Below are positions 1 through 5,213 of a stretch of 6,779 bases of DNA, piece after piece (the first letter of the stretch is position 1; each line of letters starts with the position of its first letter). Both the position numbers and the translations under genes were made by a program. A model generated the notes under the pieces. That model was not told the origin of the DNA and did not search any database. It worked only from the letters and a program-made list of their open reading frames with translations. Source of the DNA: an uncultured Actinomycetes bacterium (lineage in GTDB: Bacteria; Actinomycetota; Actinomycetes; Nanopelagicales; Nanopelagicaceae); the NCBI GenBank assembly GCA_903867285.1, contig CAIPQX010000162.1, forward strand, positions 1 to 6,779, in the 5' to 3' direction.

Positions 1-48
1 GACCTCAAAATTCGGCGCTTGGATGTGCATTTAGGGCTGTGGACAAAT

Positions 49-54
49 TATAAT
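49..54 (+). promoter_or_regulatory. Candidate -10 box upstream of sigA
   Basis: A perfect TATAAT lies at 49-54, 57 bp before the sigA start codon, which would put the transcript start near 61 and give a leader of about 50 nt. No good TTGACA-like -35 box stands at the right distance: the hexamer at a 17-bp spacing is TGCATT, and TTGGAT at 19-24 is too far away. It is therefore a -10 match with weak -35 support. A nine-codon ATG reading frame (55-81) starts inside the box and would precede most transcript starts, so it is probably not translated. Confidence 0.45.
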
Positions 55-111
55 ATGGCTATCGATTCCACTGGTCAGTAAAGTTAGGCCAGGTAAACCA
101 AAGGATGCTCC

Positions 112-1629
112 GTGGCTGTAATTCGTGCGCCCAAAAAAGGCGACCAAGCAAGTAGCACTACAGCTAAGAAGAGCGCCGTAAAAAAGGCGGTGGCGAAGAA
201 AGCCGCACCGGCGAAGAAGGAAGTAGCAAAAAAAGTTGTAGCCAAGAAAGTCACGGCAAAGAAAGCGCCAGCGAAGAAGAGTGTTGCAAAGAAGGCTGTT
301 AGCGCGCCACATCGTTTCCCAACCAAGGCCGAGTTAGCCGAACTTAAATTACAACGCGAGGCAGAAGAGCGCGAGAAGGCAGAGCGCAAAGCGGCTCATC
401 GTTTTCCAACTAAGGCAGAATTGGAAGCGCGTCGCGCTGCAGAAGAAGCTCTCAAGAATCCACCTAAAGTTGGCGCCGCAAAAGCGAATGCTCCTGTTAT
501 CACCAAGATTGATGGTGAAGAGGTAGAGCTAGAAGAGATTGAATTAGAAGATCTAGATACTCTCGTTGAAGAAGTCAAGGAGATTGTCGCGGAAGAGGAA
601 GAGAAAGCTGAGATCCGCGTCGTCAATGTCGCTGAAGAATCTCAGAACGAAGAAAATGCCTTTACCATCAAGGATTCTGAAGAGGATGATGCACCTGCGC
701 AGACGGTTTTAACTGCCGGAGCGACTGCAGATCCCGTTAAGGATTATCTCAAGCTCATTGGGCGCGTTCCTTTGCTCAATGCTGAGATGGAAGTTGAGCT
801 TTCGCTACAAGTTGAAGCAGGACTCTTCGCAGAAGAGAAACTCGCGCACGATAAGAAGTTGGATAAGAAGCTCAAGCGCGAATACGAGCAACTTGTATTG
901 CAAGGACGCCGCGCTAAAAATCACCTTCTCGAAGCTAACCTACGTCTCGTTGTTTCTTTAGCGAAGCGCTACACCGGCCGTGGCATGCTCTTTTTGGATC
1001 TGATTCAAGAGGGCAACTTGGGACTTATCCGTGCCGTCGAAAAGTTCGATTACACCAAGGGTTACAAGTTCTCGACATATGCAACCTGGTGGATTCGTCA
1101 GGCAATTACCCGCGCGATGGCAGACCAAGCCCGCACCATTCGTATTCCAGTGCATATGGTTGAGGTCATCAACAAACTTGCACGTGTACAACGCCAGATG
1201 TTGCAAGATCTCGGGCGCGAACCGACACCAGAAGAGCTTGCAAAAGAGCTCGATATGACACCGGAAAAGGTAGTAGAAGTGCAGAAATATGGCCGTGAGC
1301 CGATTTCTCTCCACACCCCGCTTGGCGAAGAGGGCGATTCAGAATTTGGTGATCTCATCGAAGATTCTGAAGCGATTGTTCCTGCCGATGCTGTTTCATT
1401 CACACTTTTACAAGAGCAGTTGCATGCAGTTCTTGATACCTTATCCGAGCGCGAAGCTGGAGTTGTTGCAATGCGTTTTGGACTTACAGATGGACAACCA
1501 AAGACGCTCGATGAAATCGGTAAGGTTTACGGAGTTACGCGCGAGCGAATCCGTCAGATCGAATCGAAGACGATGTCGAAGTTGCGTCACCCATCTCGAT
1601 CACAAGTACTTCGCGACTATTTAGATTAA
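112..1629 (+). CDS. sigA: Primary (housekeeping) RNA polymerase sigma factor, SigA/HrdB/RpoD type
   Basis: This is the 505-residue group 1 sigma-70 factor, which joins core RNA polymerase and recognises -10 and -35 elements of most promoters. Region 1.2 is near residues 205-237 (DPVKDYLKLIGRVPLLNAE). Region 2 runs from about 266 to 348, including the core-binding part LIQEGNLGLIRAVEKFD (297-313) and the -10 melting/recognition part around TYATWWIRQAITRAMADQ (322-339). Region 3 follows to about 420, with the finger-like GDSEFGDLIEDSE (408-420). Region 4.2 carries the -35 helix-turn-helix (465-492) and the protein ends RSQVLRDYLD, as in actinobacterial SigA/HrdB. Residues 1-204 are a non-conserved extension: a Lys/Ala tail, a duplicated HRFPTKAEL motif, then an acidic stretch (134-193). 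The GTG start is supported by AAGGA at 101-105, 6 nt upstream. It is probably co-transcribed with the CDGSH gene 21 bp downstream. Confidence 0.97.
   Translation: MAVIRAPKKGDQASSTTAKKSAVKKAVAKKAAPAKKEVAKKVVAKKVTAKKAPAKKSVAKKAVSAPHRFPTKAELAELKLQREAEEREKAERKAAHRFPTKAELEARRAAEEALKNPPKVGAAKANAPVITKIDGEEVELEEIELEDLDTLVEEVKEIVAEEEEKAEIRVVNVAEESQNEENAFTIKDSEEDDAPAQTVLTAGATADPVKDYLKLIGRVPLLNAEMEVELSLQVEAGLFAEEKLAHDKKLDKKLKREYEQLVLQGRRAKNHLLEANLRLVVSLAKRYTGRGMLFLDLIQEGNLGLIRAVEKFDYTKGYKFSTYATWWIRQAITRAMADQARTIRIPVHMVEVINKLARVQRQMLQDLGREPTPEELAKELDMTPEKVVEVQKYGREPISLHTPLGEEGDSEFGDLIEDSEAIVPADAVSFTLLQEQLHAVLDTLSEREAGVVAMRFGLTDGQPKTLDEIGKVYGVTRERIRQIESKTMSKLRHPSRSQVLRDYLD
166..294 (+). repeat. Pentapeptide lysine-pair repeat in the SigA N-terminal tail
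   Basis: Within SigA residues 19-61, KK pairs occur nine times with a period of five residues: 19-20, 24-25, 29-30, 35-36, 40-41, 45-46, 50-51, 55-56 and 60-61, with a single six-residue step. The unit is roughly (V/A/S)xAKK, or 15 nt at the DNA level. The composition resembles histone H1-like tails and the C-terminal tails of actinobacterial HU proteins. That family resemblance is from knowledge; a role in non-specific DNA binding is inference. The segment is almost certainly disordered. Confidence 0.85.
310..423 (+). repeat. Duplicated HRFPTKAEL motif in SigA
   Basis: The nonapeptide HRFPTKAEL occurs twice in the SigA extension, at residues 67-75 (310-336) and 96-104 (397-423), 29 residues apart. 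Each copy is followed by a charged Glu/Lys/Arg/Ala stretch likely to be helical. The amino acids of the nine codons are identical, while five third-codon bases differ (TTC/TTT, ACC/ACT, GCC/GCA, GAG/GAA, TTA/TTG). The copies are therefore not a recent DNA duplication; the peptide itself appears to have been conserved. I do not recognise the motif from a described sigma-factor domain. Confidence 0.9.
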
Positions 1630-1650
1630 TTTTTAGGAGTCCAATTATTT

Positions 1651-1836
1651 ATGAGTAATAATCCAAAGATATTTCGCAATCCGGTGAGCGGTTCATTTCG
1701 ATTTACTGGAACTGCAGATTTTGTTGATAGTGATGGCAACATTATTGAGACGAAGACTGATTTCAAGCTCTGCGGCTGTGGCAGATCAAAAGAGAAGCCA
1801 TTCTGCGATGGCTCACATAAAGAGAACAAAGAGTGA
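1651..1836 (+). CDS. Small CDGSH-type iron-sulfur protein
   Basis: A 61-residue soluble protein with no signal peptide or membrane segment. Its C-terminal part carries the CDGSH [2Fe-2S] motif: Cys41, Cys43, Cys52 and His56 within CGCGRSKEKPFCDGSH, the three-Cys, one-His cluster set typical of mitoNEET-like proteins. The N-terminal 40 residues probably form the small beta structure that frames the cluster. Members of this family bind a redox-active, often labile [2Fe-2S] cluster, but the physiological partner of the short bacterial forms is not known to me. The ATG start follows AGGAG at 1635-1639 with a rather long 11-nt spacer. The gene lies 21 bp after sigA in the same direction with no hairpin between them, so co-transcription is likely. 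One motif per chain means that it would need to dimerise if it resembles mitoNEET. Confidence 0.9.
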   Translation: MSNNPKIFRNPVSGSFRFTGTADFVDSDGNIIETKTDFKLCGCGRSKEKPFCDGSHKENKE

Positions 1837-1952
1837 GTTTCAGAAGAAAATAATTGCTAGAAGTGCGTTATCTAAATGACTTTGCAACTAATAATCCAAC
1901 ATTCACTCTAGATTCCTTGTATTGAAGTTCATTGGACATTACATTCGGCAAC

Positions 1953-1970
1953 TTAAGCAATCTTGCTTAA
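1953..1970. promoter_or_regulatory. 18-bp perfect palindrome, candidate TetR-family operator
   Basis: TTAAGCAA at 1953-1960 and its exact reverse complement TTGCTTAA at 1963-1970 are separated by two bases (TC). The site ends 50 bp upstream of the ATG of the TetR-family gene. Its size and symmetry fit operators bound by TetR-family dimers, which commonly repress their own gene. A TTGCCA hexamer at 1977-1982 and a TTGGAC hexamer at 1932-1937 could be -35 elements close to the palindrome, but neither has a convincing -10 box. The two-base spacer makes an RNA hairpin less likely than a protein-binding site. Function is inferred from position and symmetry. Confidence 0.5.
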
Positions 1971-2006
1971 AAGACCTTGCCAATCAATGTTTAGCGAATC
2001 ATCTAA

Positions 2007-2013
2007 GAGGGGA
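2007..2013 (+). promoter_or_regulatory. Ribosome binding site that fixes the TetR start codon
   Basis: The purine run GAGGGGA at 2007-2013 lies 7 nt before ATG 2021. The same reading frame stays open upstream to a TTG at 1922, but that codon has no good ribosome binding site, and the 33 extra residues would be encoded across the palindrome at 1953-1970 and do not look like a TetR N-terminus. This supports the ATG at 2021. Confidence 0.7.
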
Positions 2014-2020
2014 ATCAGAA

Positions 2021-2659
2021 ATGGTTACAGCAACTGCGCAGGCACGTGAGGCAAGAAATGGCATTCATCCGACCAAAGACGAATTGATCAAGACCGTAGT
2101 TGTCCTACTCGATAATTTGACGCTCGATGAGATCACCAGCGAGAGAGTCCTAGAAATCTCGGGCATTTCGCGTGGCTCGTTGTACCACCACTTTCAAGAT
2201 TTTGCAGAGCTCCTCGAACTAGCTCAGGTCCGTCGCTTCTCCAGTTATGTCAATGACTCTATTGAAGTCTTAACAGAGTTATTTAGCACCGTCTCTTCGC
2301 GCGAGCAATTGGTGCACCGCCTTCCGGAAGTTTCAAAGAGCTTTCAAGCTCCGGAGTTGGCAGATGCGCGCATCGAGCGCCTCACCGCCATCTCAAAGGT
2401 GATGCATAATCCAAGAATGGCTGCTGCCCTAGGCGCAGAACAAGAGCGTTTGACAGAGACTATCGCTGACCTTTATCGCGATTTACAAGCCAGGGGATTG
2501 GGCAACCCATTGCTTCAACCACGCACCGCCGCCGTTATGTTTCAGGCTTATACCTTGGGAAGAACGGTAGATGACTTTACCGCTGCCCACATGGATCAAG
2601 ATAACTGGCTATATGCAGTCTCTTTGGTGGTAGAAAATATCTTCTTTCCCGCTCAATAA
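2021..2659 (+). CDS. TetR/AcrR-family transcriptional regulator
   Basis: A 212-residue cytoplasmic DNA-binding protein. The N-terminal helix-turn-helix is clear: residues 39-58 read as TSERVLEISGISRGSLYHHF, followed by a D-F-x-E-L-L segment. This matches the TetR recognition-helix signature (G-x-S-R-G-S-L-Y-H-H-F). The remaining 150 residues are helical and form the expected ligand-binding and dimerisation domain. That part is too variable to name a ligand or subfamily. Proteins of this family normally bind palindromic operators as dimers and release them on ligand binding. The 18-bp palindrome just upstream suggests autoregulation. No enzyme or transporter gene is adjacent in the same direction downstream, so its other targets, if any, lie outside the window or at the CDGSH and DUF7455 neighbours. 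The gene appears monocistronic and ends in a hairpin. Confidence 0.9.
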   Translation: MVTATAQAREARNGIHPTKDELIKTVVVLLDNLTLDEITSERVLEISGISRGSLYHHFQDFAELLELAQVRRFSSYVNDSIEVLTELFSTVSSREQLVHRLPEVSKSFQAPELADARIERLTAISKVMHNPRMAAALGAEQERLTETIADLYRDLQARGLGNPLLQPRTAAVMFQAYTLGRTVDDFTAAHMDQDNWLYAVSLVVENIFFPAQ

Positions 2660-2679
2660 TCGTGGGAAAGATAAGTTTT
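2643..2679 (+). terminator. Candidate intrinsic terminator of the TetR-family gene
   Basis: A 10-bp stem with one G-U pair forms between 2643-2652 (TCTTTCCCGC) and 2662-2671 (GTGGGAAAGA), with a 9-nt loop containing the TAA stop codon of the regulator. Four T residues follow at 2676-2679. The stem is good, but the T-tract is short and displaced by four bases, so efficiency is uncertain. Confidence 0.5.
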
Positions 2680-2713
2680 AAAAGGTTAAAGAGCGTTGGG
2701 ATTACTCAACGCT
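2680..2713 (-). terminator. Candidate intrinsic terminator of the DUF7455-type gene
   Basis: AGCGTTG at 2692-2698 pairs perfectly with CAACGCT at 2707-2713 around an 8-nt loop that holds the stop codon of the minus-strand gene. Read on the minus strand, the hairpin is followed by the T-rich CTTTAACCTTTT (2691-2680), as expected for a terminator in that direction. On the plus strand no T-run follows, so it is directional. Confidence 0.55.
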
Positions 2714-2923
2714 TGCGGGAGTTTCAACCAACTTCGAAGTCTCATCTTGAATCTTAGCGACGAGTGGTTTTAGCCCTGCGGAATACTCTTTTGCATGATG
2801 GCCACAGAAGAGCAACTCTCCACCGTTGAGCAAAGTAGCACGGACATATGCCTGAGCCCCACAACGATCGCAGCGGTCAACGGCATTAAGAGGGGTAGGT
2901 TCGAGGATCATTTGTTCGGTCAT
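2702..2923 (-). CDS. Small zinc-binding protein, DUF7455-like
   Basis: A 73-residue protein with a probable single zinc site. Cys18 and Cys21 (DRCDRCGAQAYVRA) are followed by Cys40 and His43, or His42 (LLFCGHHAKEY). This pattern and the surrounding D-R-C-D-R-C-G-A-x-A-x-V-R and G-G-E-L-L-F-C-x-H-H residues match my recollection of a short, uncharacterised family found widely in actinobacteria (DUF7455). No reaction or partner is known to me, and the protein lacks catalytic motifs. The frame is open upstream to 2995, but the ATG at 2923 has an ideal AAGGAG six nt upstream (2930-2935 on the minus strand) and leaves the N-terminus typical of the family, so I chose it. It is divergent from parE and convergent with the TetR-family gene. 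The annotation by family is likely; its function is unknown. Confidence 0.85.
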   Translation of the reverse strand: MTEQMILEPTPLNAVDRCDRCGAQAYVRATLLNGGELLFCGHHAKEYSAGLKPLVAKIQDETSKLVETPASVE

Positions 2924-2929
2924 CGACTG

Positions 2930-2935
2930 CTCCTT
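2930..2935 (-). promoter_or_regulatory. Ribosome binding site that fixes the DUF7455-type start
   Basis: Minus-strand AAGGAG (CTCCTT on the plus strand) ends 6 nt before the ATG at 2923-2921. It is the strongest Shine-Dalgarno match in the window and argues against the longer frame beginning at 2995. Confidence 0.8.
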
Positions 2936-2956
2936 GTCTGTGTAGGTCTTGCTCAA

Positions 2957-2962
2957 TTTATA
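2957..2962 (-). promoter_or_regulatory. Candidate -10 box for the DUF7455-type gene
   Basis: On the minus strand TATAAA occupies 2962-2957, which would start transcription near 2950 and give a leader of about 27 nt containing the AAGGAG site. The hexamers at usual -35 distance (TTCCAC or GTTCCA) match the consensus poorly. Confidence 0.4.
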
Positions 2963-3110
2963 ACTTCTTCGGACGGTAGTGGAACAGTAATGCATGGGTA
3001 GTTTATTCCCTTTTCAATTCTGCCGCGCATTTTCTGCTCATTTTTCGCATTTCACAGAAAAAACTGGCTCAATTCTCTCCTAATACGCAATTTCGGCAGA
3101 GTATGCCCGA

Positions 3111-3116
3111 TAACCT
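3111..3116 (+). promoter_or_regulatory. Possible -10 element for a leaderless parE transcript
   Basis: TAACCT at 3111-3116 fits the loose actinobacterial TANNNT -10 pattern and is placed so that transcription would begin at or within two bases of the parE ATG (3125). There is no recognisable Shine-Dalgarno sequence in the 25 nt before that ATG, which is what a leaderless mRNA would look like. No -35 box is convincing, so this is a weak call. Confidence 0.25.
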
Positions 3117-3124
3117 TGGCGCCC

Positions 3125-5197
3125 ATGGCCACCGATGATAAAACCGCTACGACTGCAAATGGCTACACCGCCAAAGACCTCGCGGTCCTAGAAGGGCTCG
3201 ATGCCGTTCGCAAGCGTCCTGGAATGTATATTGGAACTACGGACTCCCGTGGACTTATGCATTGCCTCTGGGAAATTATTGATAACTCAGTAGATGAAGC
3301 TCTCGCTGGGCACTGCACAAAGATTGAAATTAATTTGGAGGCTGATGGCTCCGTAGAAGTTCACGATAACGGTCGTGGAATTCCGGTTGATAAAGAGCCA
3401 AAGACTGGGCTCACTGGAGTCGAAGTTGTCATGACCAAATTGCATGCCGGCGGAAAATTTGGAGGGGGATCCTATGCCGCCTCAGGTGGATTGCACGGTG
3501 TTGGTGCATCAGTCGTAAATGCTCTTGCCTCCAGACTTGATGTCGAAGTGGATCGCGACGGGAAAATTTATTGGATGTCTTTCCAGCGCGGTACTGCTGG
3601 AATTTTTGATGGTGATGGTCCCAAGGCGCCCTTTGAAGAGAAGTCAGGTTTACGTGTTATCGGAAAGGTAGCTGCCAAGGTCACGGGAACGCGCACCAAA
3701 TGGTGGGCCGATAAGCAGATCTTCCTCAAAGAGGCCGAACTTTCCATTGAAGATATATATGCCCGCGCGCGCCAGACCTCATATCTGGTGCCAGGGCTGC
3801 AATTGACGGTTACGGACAATCGCAGCAAGTCCAAGAGCACGGAGATTTTCCTGCATAAGGGCGGAATCTCGGAATTTTGCACCTTCTTACGCCCCGATGA
3901 ACCAGTCGGGGAGGTGATCCGCCTTACGGGTAGCGGTGAGTACACCGAGACCGTGCCAGTTCTTGACGATAAAGGGCACATGATGCCCACCGAGGTTAAT
4001 CGCACCATGGGTGTAGATATTGCGCTGCAGTGGGGCAACGCCTTTGACACCACGATGACATCCTTTGTAAATATTATTTCTACCCCTAAGGGCGGAACAC
4101 ATACCTTGGGCTTTGAACGCGCCATCACGAAGGCTTTTAATGAGGAGTTACGTAATAGCAAGACCCTCAAGAATAACGAGATCGATGTAATCAAGGATGA
4201 CGTCCTCGAAGGAATTACCGCAGTAGTAACCGTGCGGATGTCTGAACCGCAATTTGAAGGTCAAACCAAAGAGGTCTTGGGTACCGCTGCGGCGACCAAG
4301 ATCGTGGCCAGCGTCGTGGCCGATGAGCTAAAGAATTACTTTGCATCAACTAAGCGGATCGATAGAGCAACGGCCCGCGCCGTGATGGAGAAAGTTGCCG
4401 CAGCCTCCCGTACTCGAATTTCAGCACGAGCCCATAAAGATCTGCAGCGCCGCAAGAGCGCGCTAGAAAATAGTTCGCTTCCAACAAAGCTCTCGGATTG
4501 TCGTTCTGACGATACCGGTCGCACCGAACTCTTCATCGTTGAGGGAGATTCTGCTCTTGGTACAACCAAGGCGGCCCGCAACTCTGAATTCCAAGCAATC
4601 TTGCCCATTCGCGGAAAGATTTTGAATGTGCAGAAAGCGTCGCTCTCCCAGATGCTCGAGAACAACGAGTGCGCTTCGATCATCCAAGTTATCGGAGCTG
4701 GTTCCGGGGCTTCATTCACCCTAGACGATGCGCGCTATGGCCGCGTCATCCTGATGTCCGATGCTGACGTTGACGGGGCTCACATTCGCTGCTTGTTGCT
4801 TACCTTGGTCTATCGCTATATGCGCCCGCTGATTGAAGATGGCCGAGTATTTGCTGCCATCCCGCCGCTGCATCGTATTGATGTCGTCGGTGGCAAGCGT
4901 GGAGAGATGTACTACACCTACTCAGACGATGAGATGAAGAAATTATTGGCCGATCTGACAAAGAGCGGAAAGCGCTGGAAAGAACCGGTACAGCGCTACA
5001 AAGGTCTAGGCGAGATGGATGCCGACCAGCTACGTGAGACGACGATGGATCCTGAGAAGCGGACCCTACGTCGGGTCACAATGAAGGATGCCAAGGCGGC
5101 AGAGGCAATCTTCGAACTCCTCATGGGCAATGAAGTTGCGCCGCGTAAAGAGTTTATTTCGAGCGCCGAGATCGATCGTGATCGGATCGACGCTTAA
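3125..5197 (+). CDS. parE: DNA topoisomerase IV subunit B (ParE), ATPase and Toprim subunit
   Basis: A 690-residue GyrB/ParE-family protein that captures and transports a DNA duplex using ATP, together with ParC. The GHKL ATPase shows Glu50 (catalytic) and Asn54 in WEIIDNSVDEAL, Asp81 in HDNGRGIP, and the ATP-lid glycines in SGGLHGVGASVVNAL (120-134). The transducer switch loop has Gln380 and Lys382 (QTK). The Toprim domain carries Glu473 in EGDSAL and the metal-binding Asp546, Asp548 and Asp550 in DADVDGAH. QRYKGLGEM (623-631) closes the C-terminal part. EGDSALG, rather than the EGDSAGG of GyrB, and the downstream LPIRGKILNVQKAS fit actinobacterial ParE as I recall it. With parC next door this favours topoisomerase IV over gyrase. 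ATG 3125 is preferred over an in-frame TTG at 3116; neither has a clear ribosome binding site. The length is normal for the family. Confidence 0.93.
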   Translation: MATDDKTATTANGYTAKDLAVLEGLDAVRKRPGMYIGTTDSRGLMHCLWEIIDNSVDEALAGHCTKIEINLEADGSVEVHDNGRGIPVDKEPKTGLTGVEVVMTKLHAGGKFGGGSYAASGGLHGVGASVVNALASRLDVEVDRDGKIYWMSFQRGTAGIFDGDGPKAPFEEKSGLRVIGKVAAKVTGTRTKWWADKQIFLKEAELSIEDIYARARQTSYLVPGLQLTVTDNRSKSKSTEIFLHKGGISEFCTFLRPDEPVGEVIRLTGSGEYTETVPVLDDKGHMMPTEVNRTMGVDIALQWGNAFDTTMTSFVNIISTPKGGTHTLGFERAITKAFNEELRNSKTLKNNEIDVIKDDVLEGITAVVTVRMSEPQFEGQTKEVLGTAAATKIVASVVADELKNYFASTKRIDRATARAVMEKVAAASRTRISARAHKDLQRRKSALENSSLPTKLSDCRSDDTGRTELFIVEGDSALGTTKAARNSEFQAILPIRGKILNVQKASLSQMLENNECASIIQVIGAGSGASFTLDDARYGRVILMSDADVDGAHIRCLLLTLVYRYMRPLIEDGRVFAAIPPLHRIDVVGGKRGEMYYTYSDDEMKKLLADLTKSGKRWKEPVQRYKGLGEMDADQLRETTMDPEKRTLRRVTMKDAKAAEAIFELLMGNEVAPRKEFISSAEIDRDRIDA

Positions 5198-5213
5198 CTT
5201 GTTGAATTAAGCG
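5191..5213. terminator. Shared hairpin across the parE and parC stop codons
   Basis: CGCTTAA (5191-5197) pairs perfectly with TTAAGCG (5207-5213) around a 9-nt loop. The left arm contains the parE stop codon and the right arm the parC stop codon, so the symmetric structure lies at the end of both transcripts. No T-tract follows on either strand, so it may slow polymerase or stabilise RNA ends rather than act as a classical terminator. Confidence 0.4.

Noticed and set aside
1..81. An open frame from the window edge to a TAA at 79-81, which could be the end of an upstream gene
   Set aside because: Only 26 codons are visible, the peptide is not recognisable, the other two plus frames also stay open from the edge to stops at 34 and 51, and this frame would run through the TATAAT box.
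1857..1911. Inverted repeat CTAGAAGTG (1857-1865) and CACTCTAG (1904-1911) after the CDGSH gene, a possible terminator
   Set aside because: One base is bulged, the loop is 38 nt and no T-run follows, so it is likely chance.
1922..2020. N-terminal extension of the TetR-family protein from TTG 1922
   Set aside because: There is no ribosome binding site at the TTG, the extra residues do not resemble the family, and the extension would cover the palindrome; ATG 2021 has a good site.
2924..2995. Longer N-terminus for the minus-strand zinc protein from 2995
   Set aside because: The ATG at 2923 has an ideal AAGGAG six nt upstream, and the extension would cover the candidate -10 box.
3030..3061. 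Inverted repeat TTTTCTG (3030-3036) and CAGAAAA (3055-3061) in the parE upstream region
   Set aside because: The arms are short and T/A-rich with an 18-nt spacer in a T-rich stretch; expected by chance and not placed at any recognised promoter element.
3568..4194. Long minus-strand open frame of 208 codons inside parE
   Set aside because: It is antisense to the ATPase/transducer part of a clearly conserved gene, its translation shows no domain, and it is explained as a codon-bias shadow.
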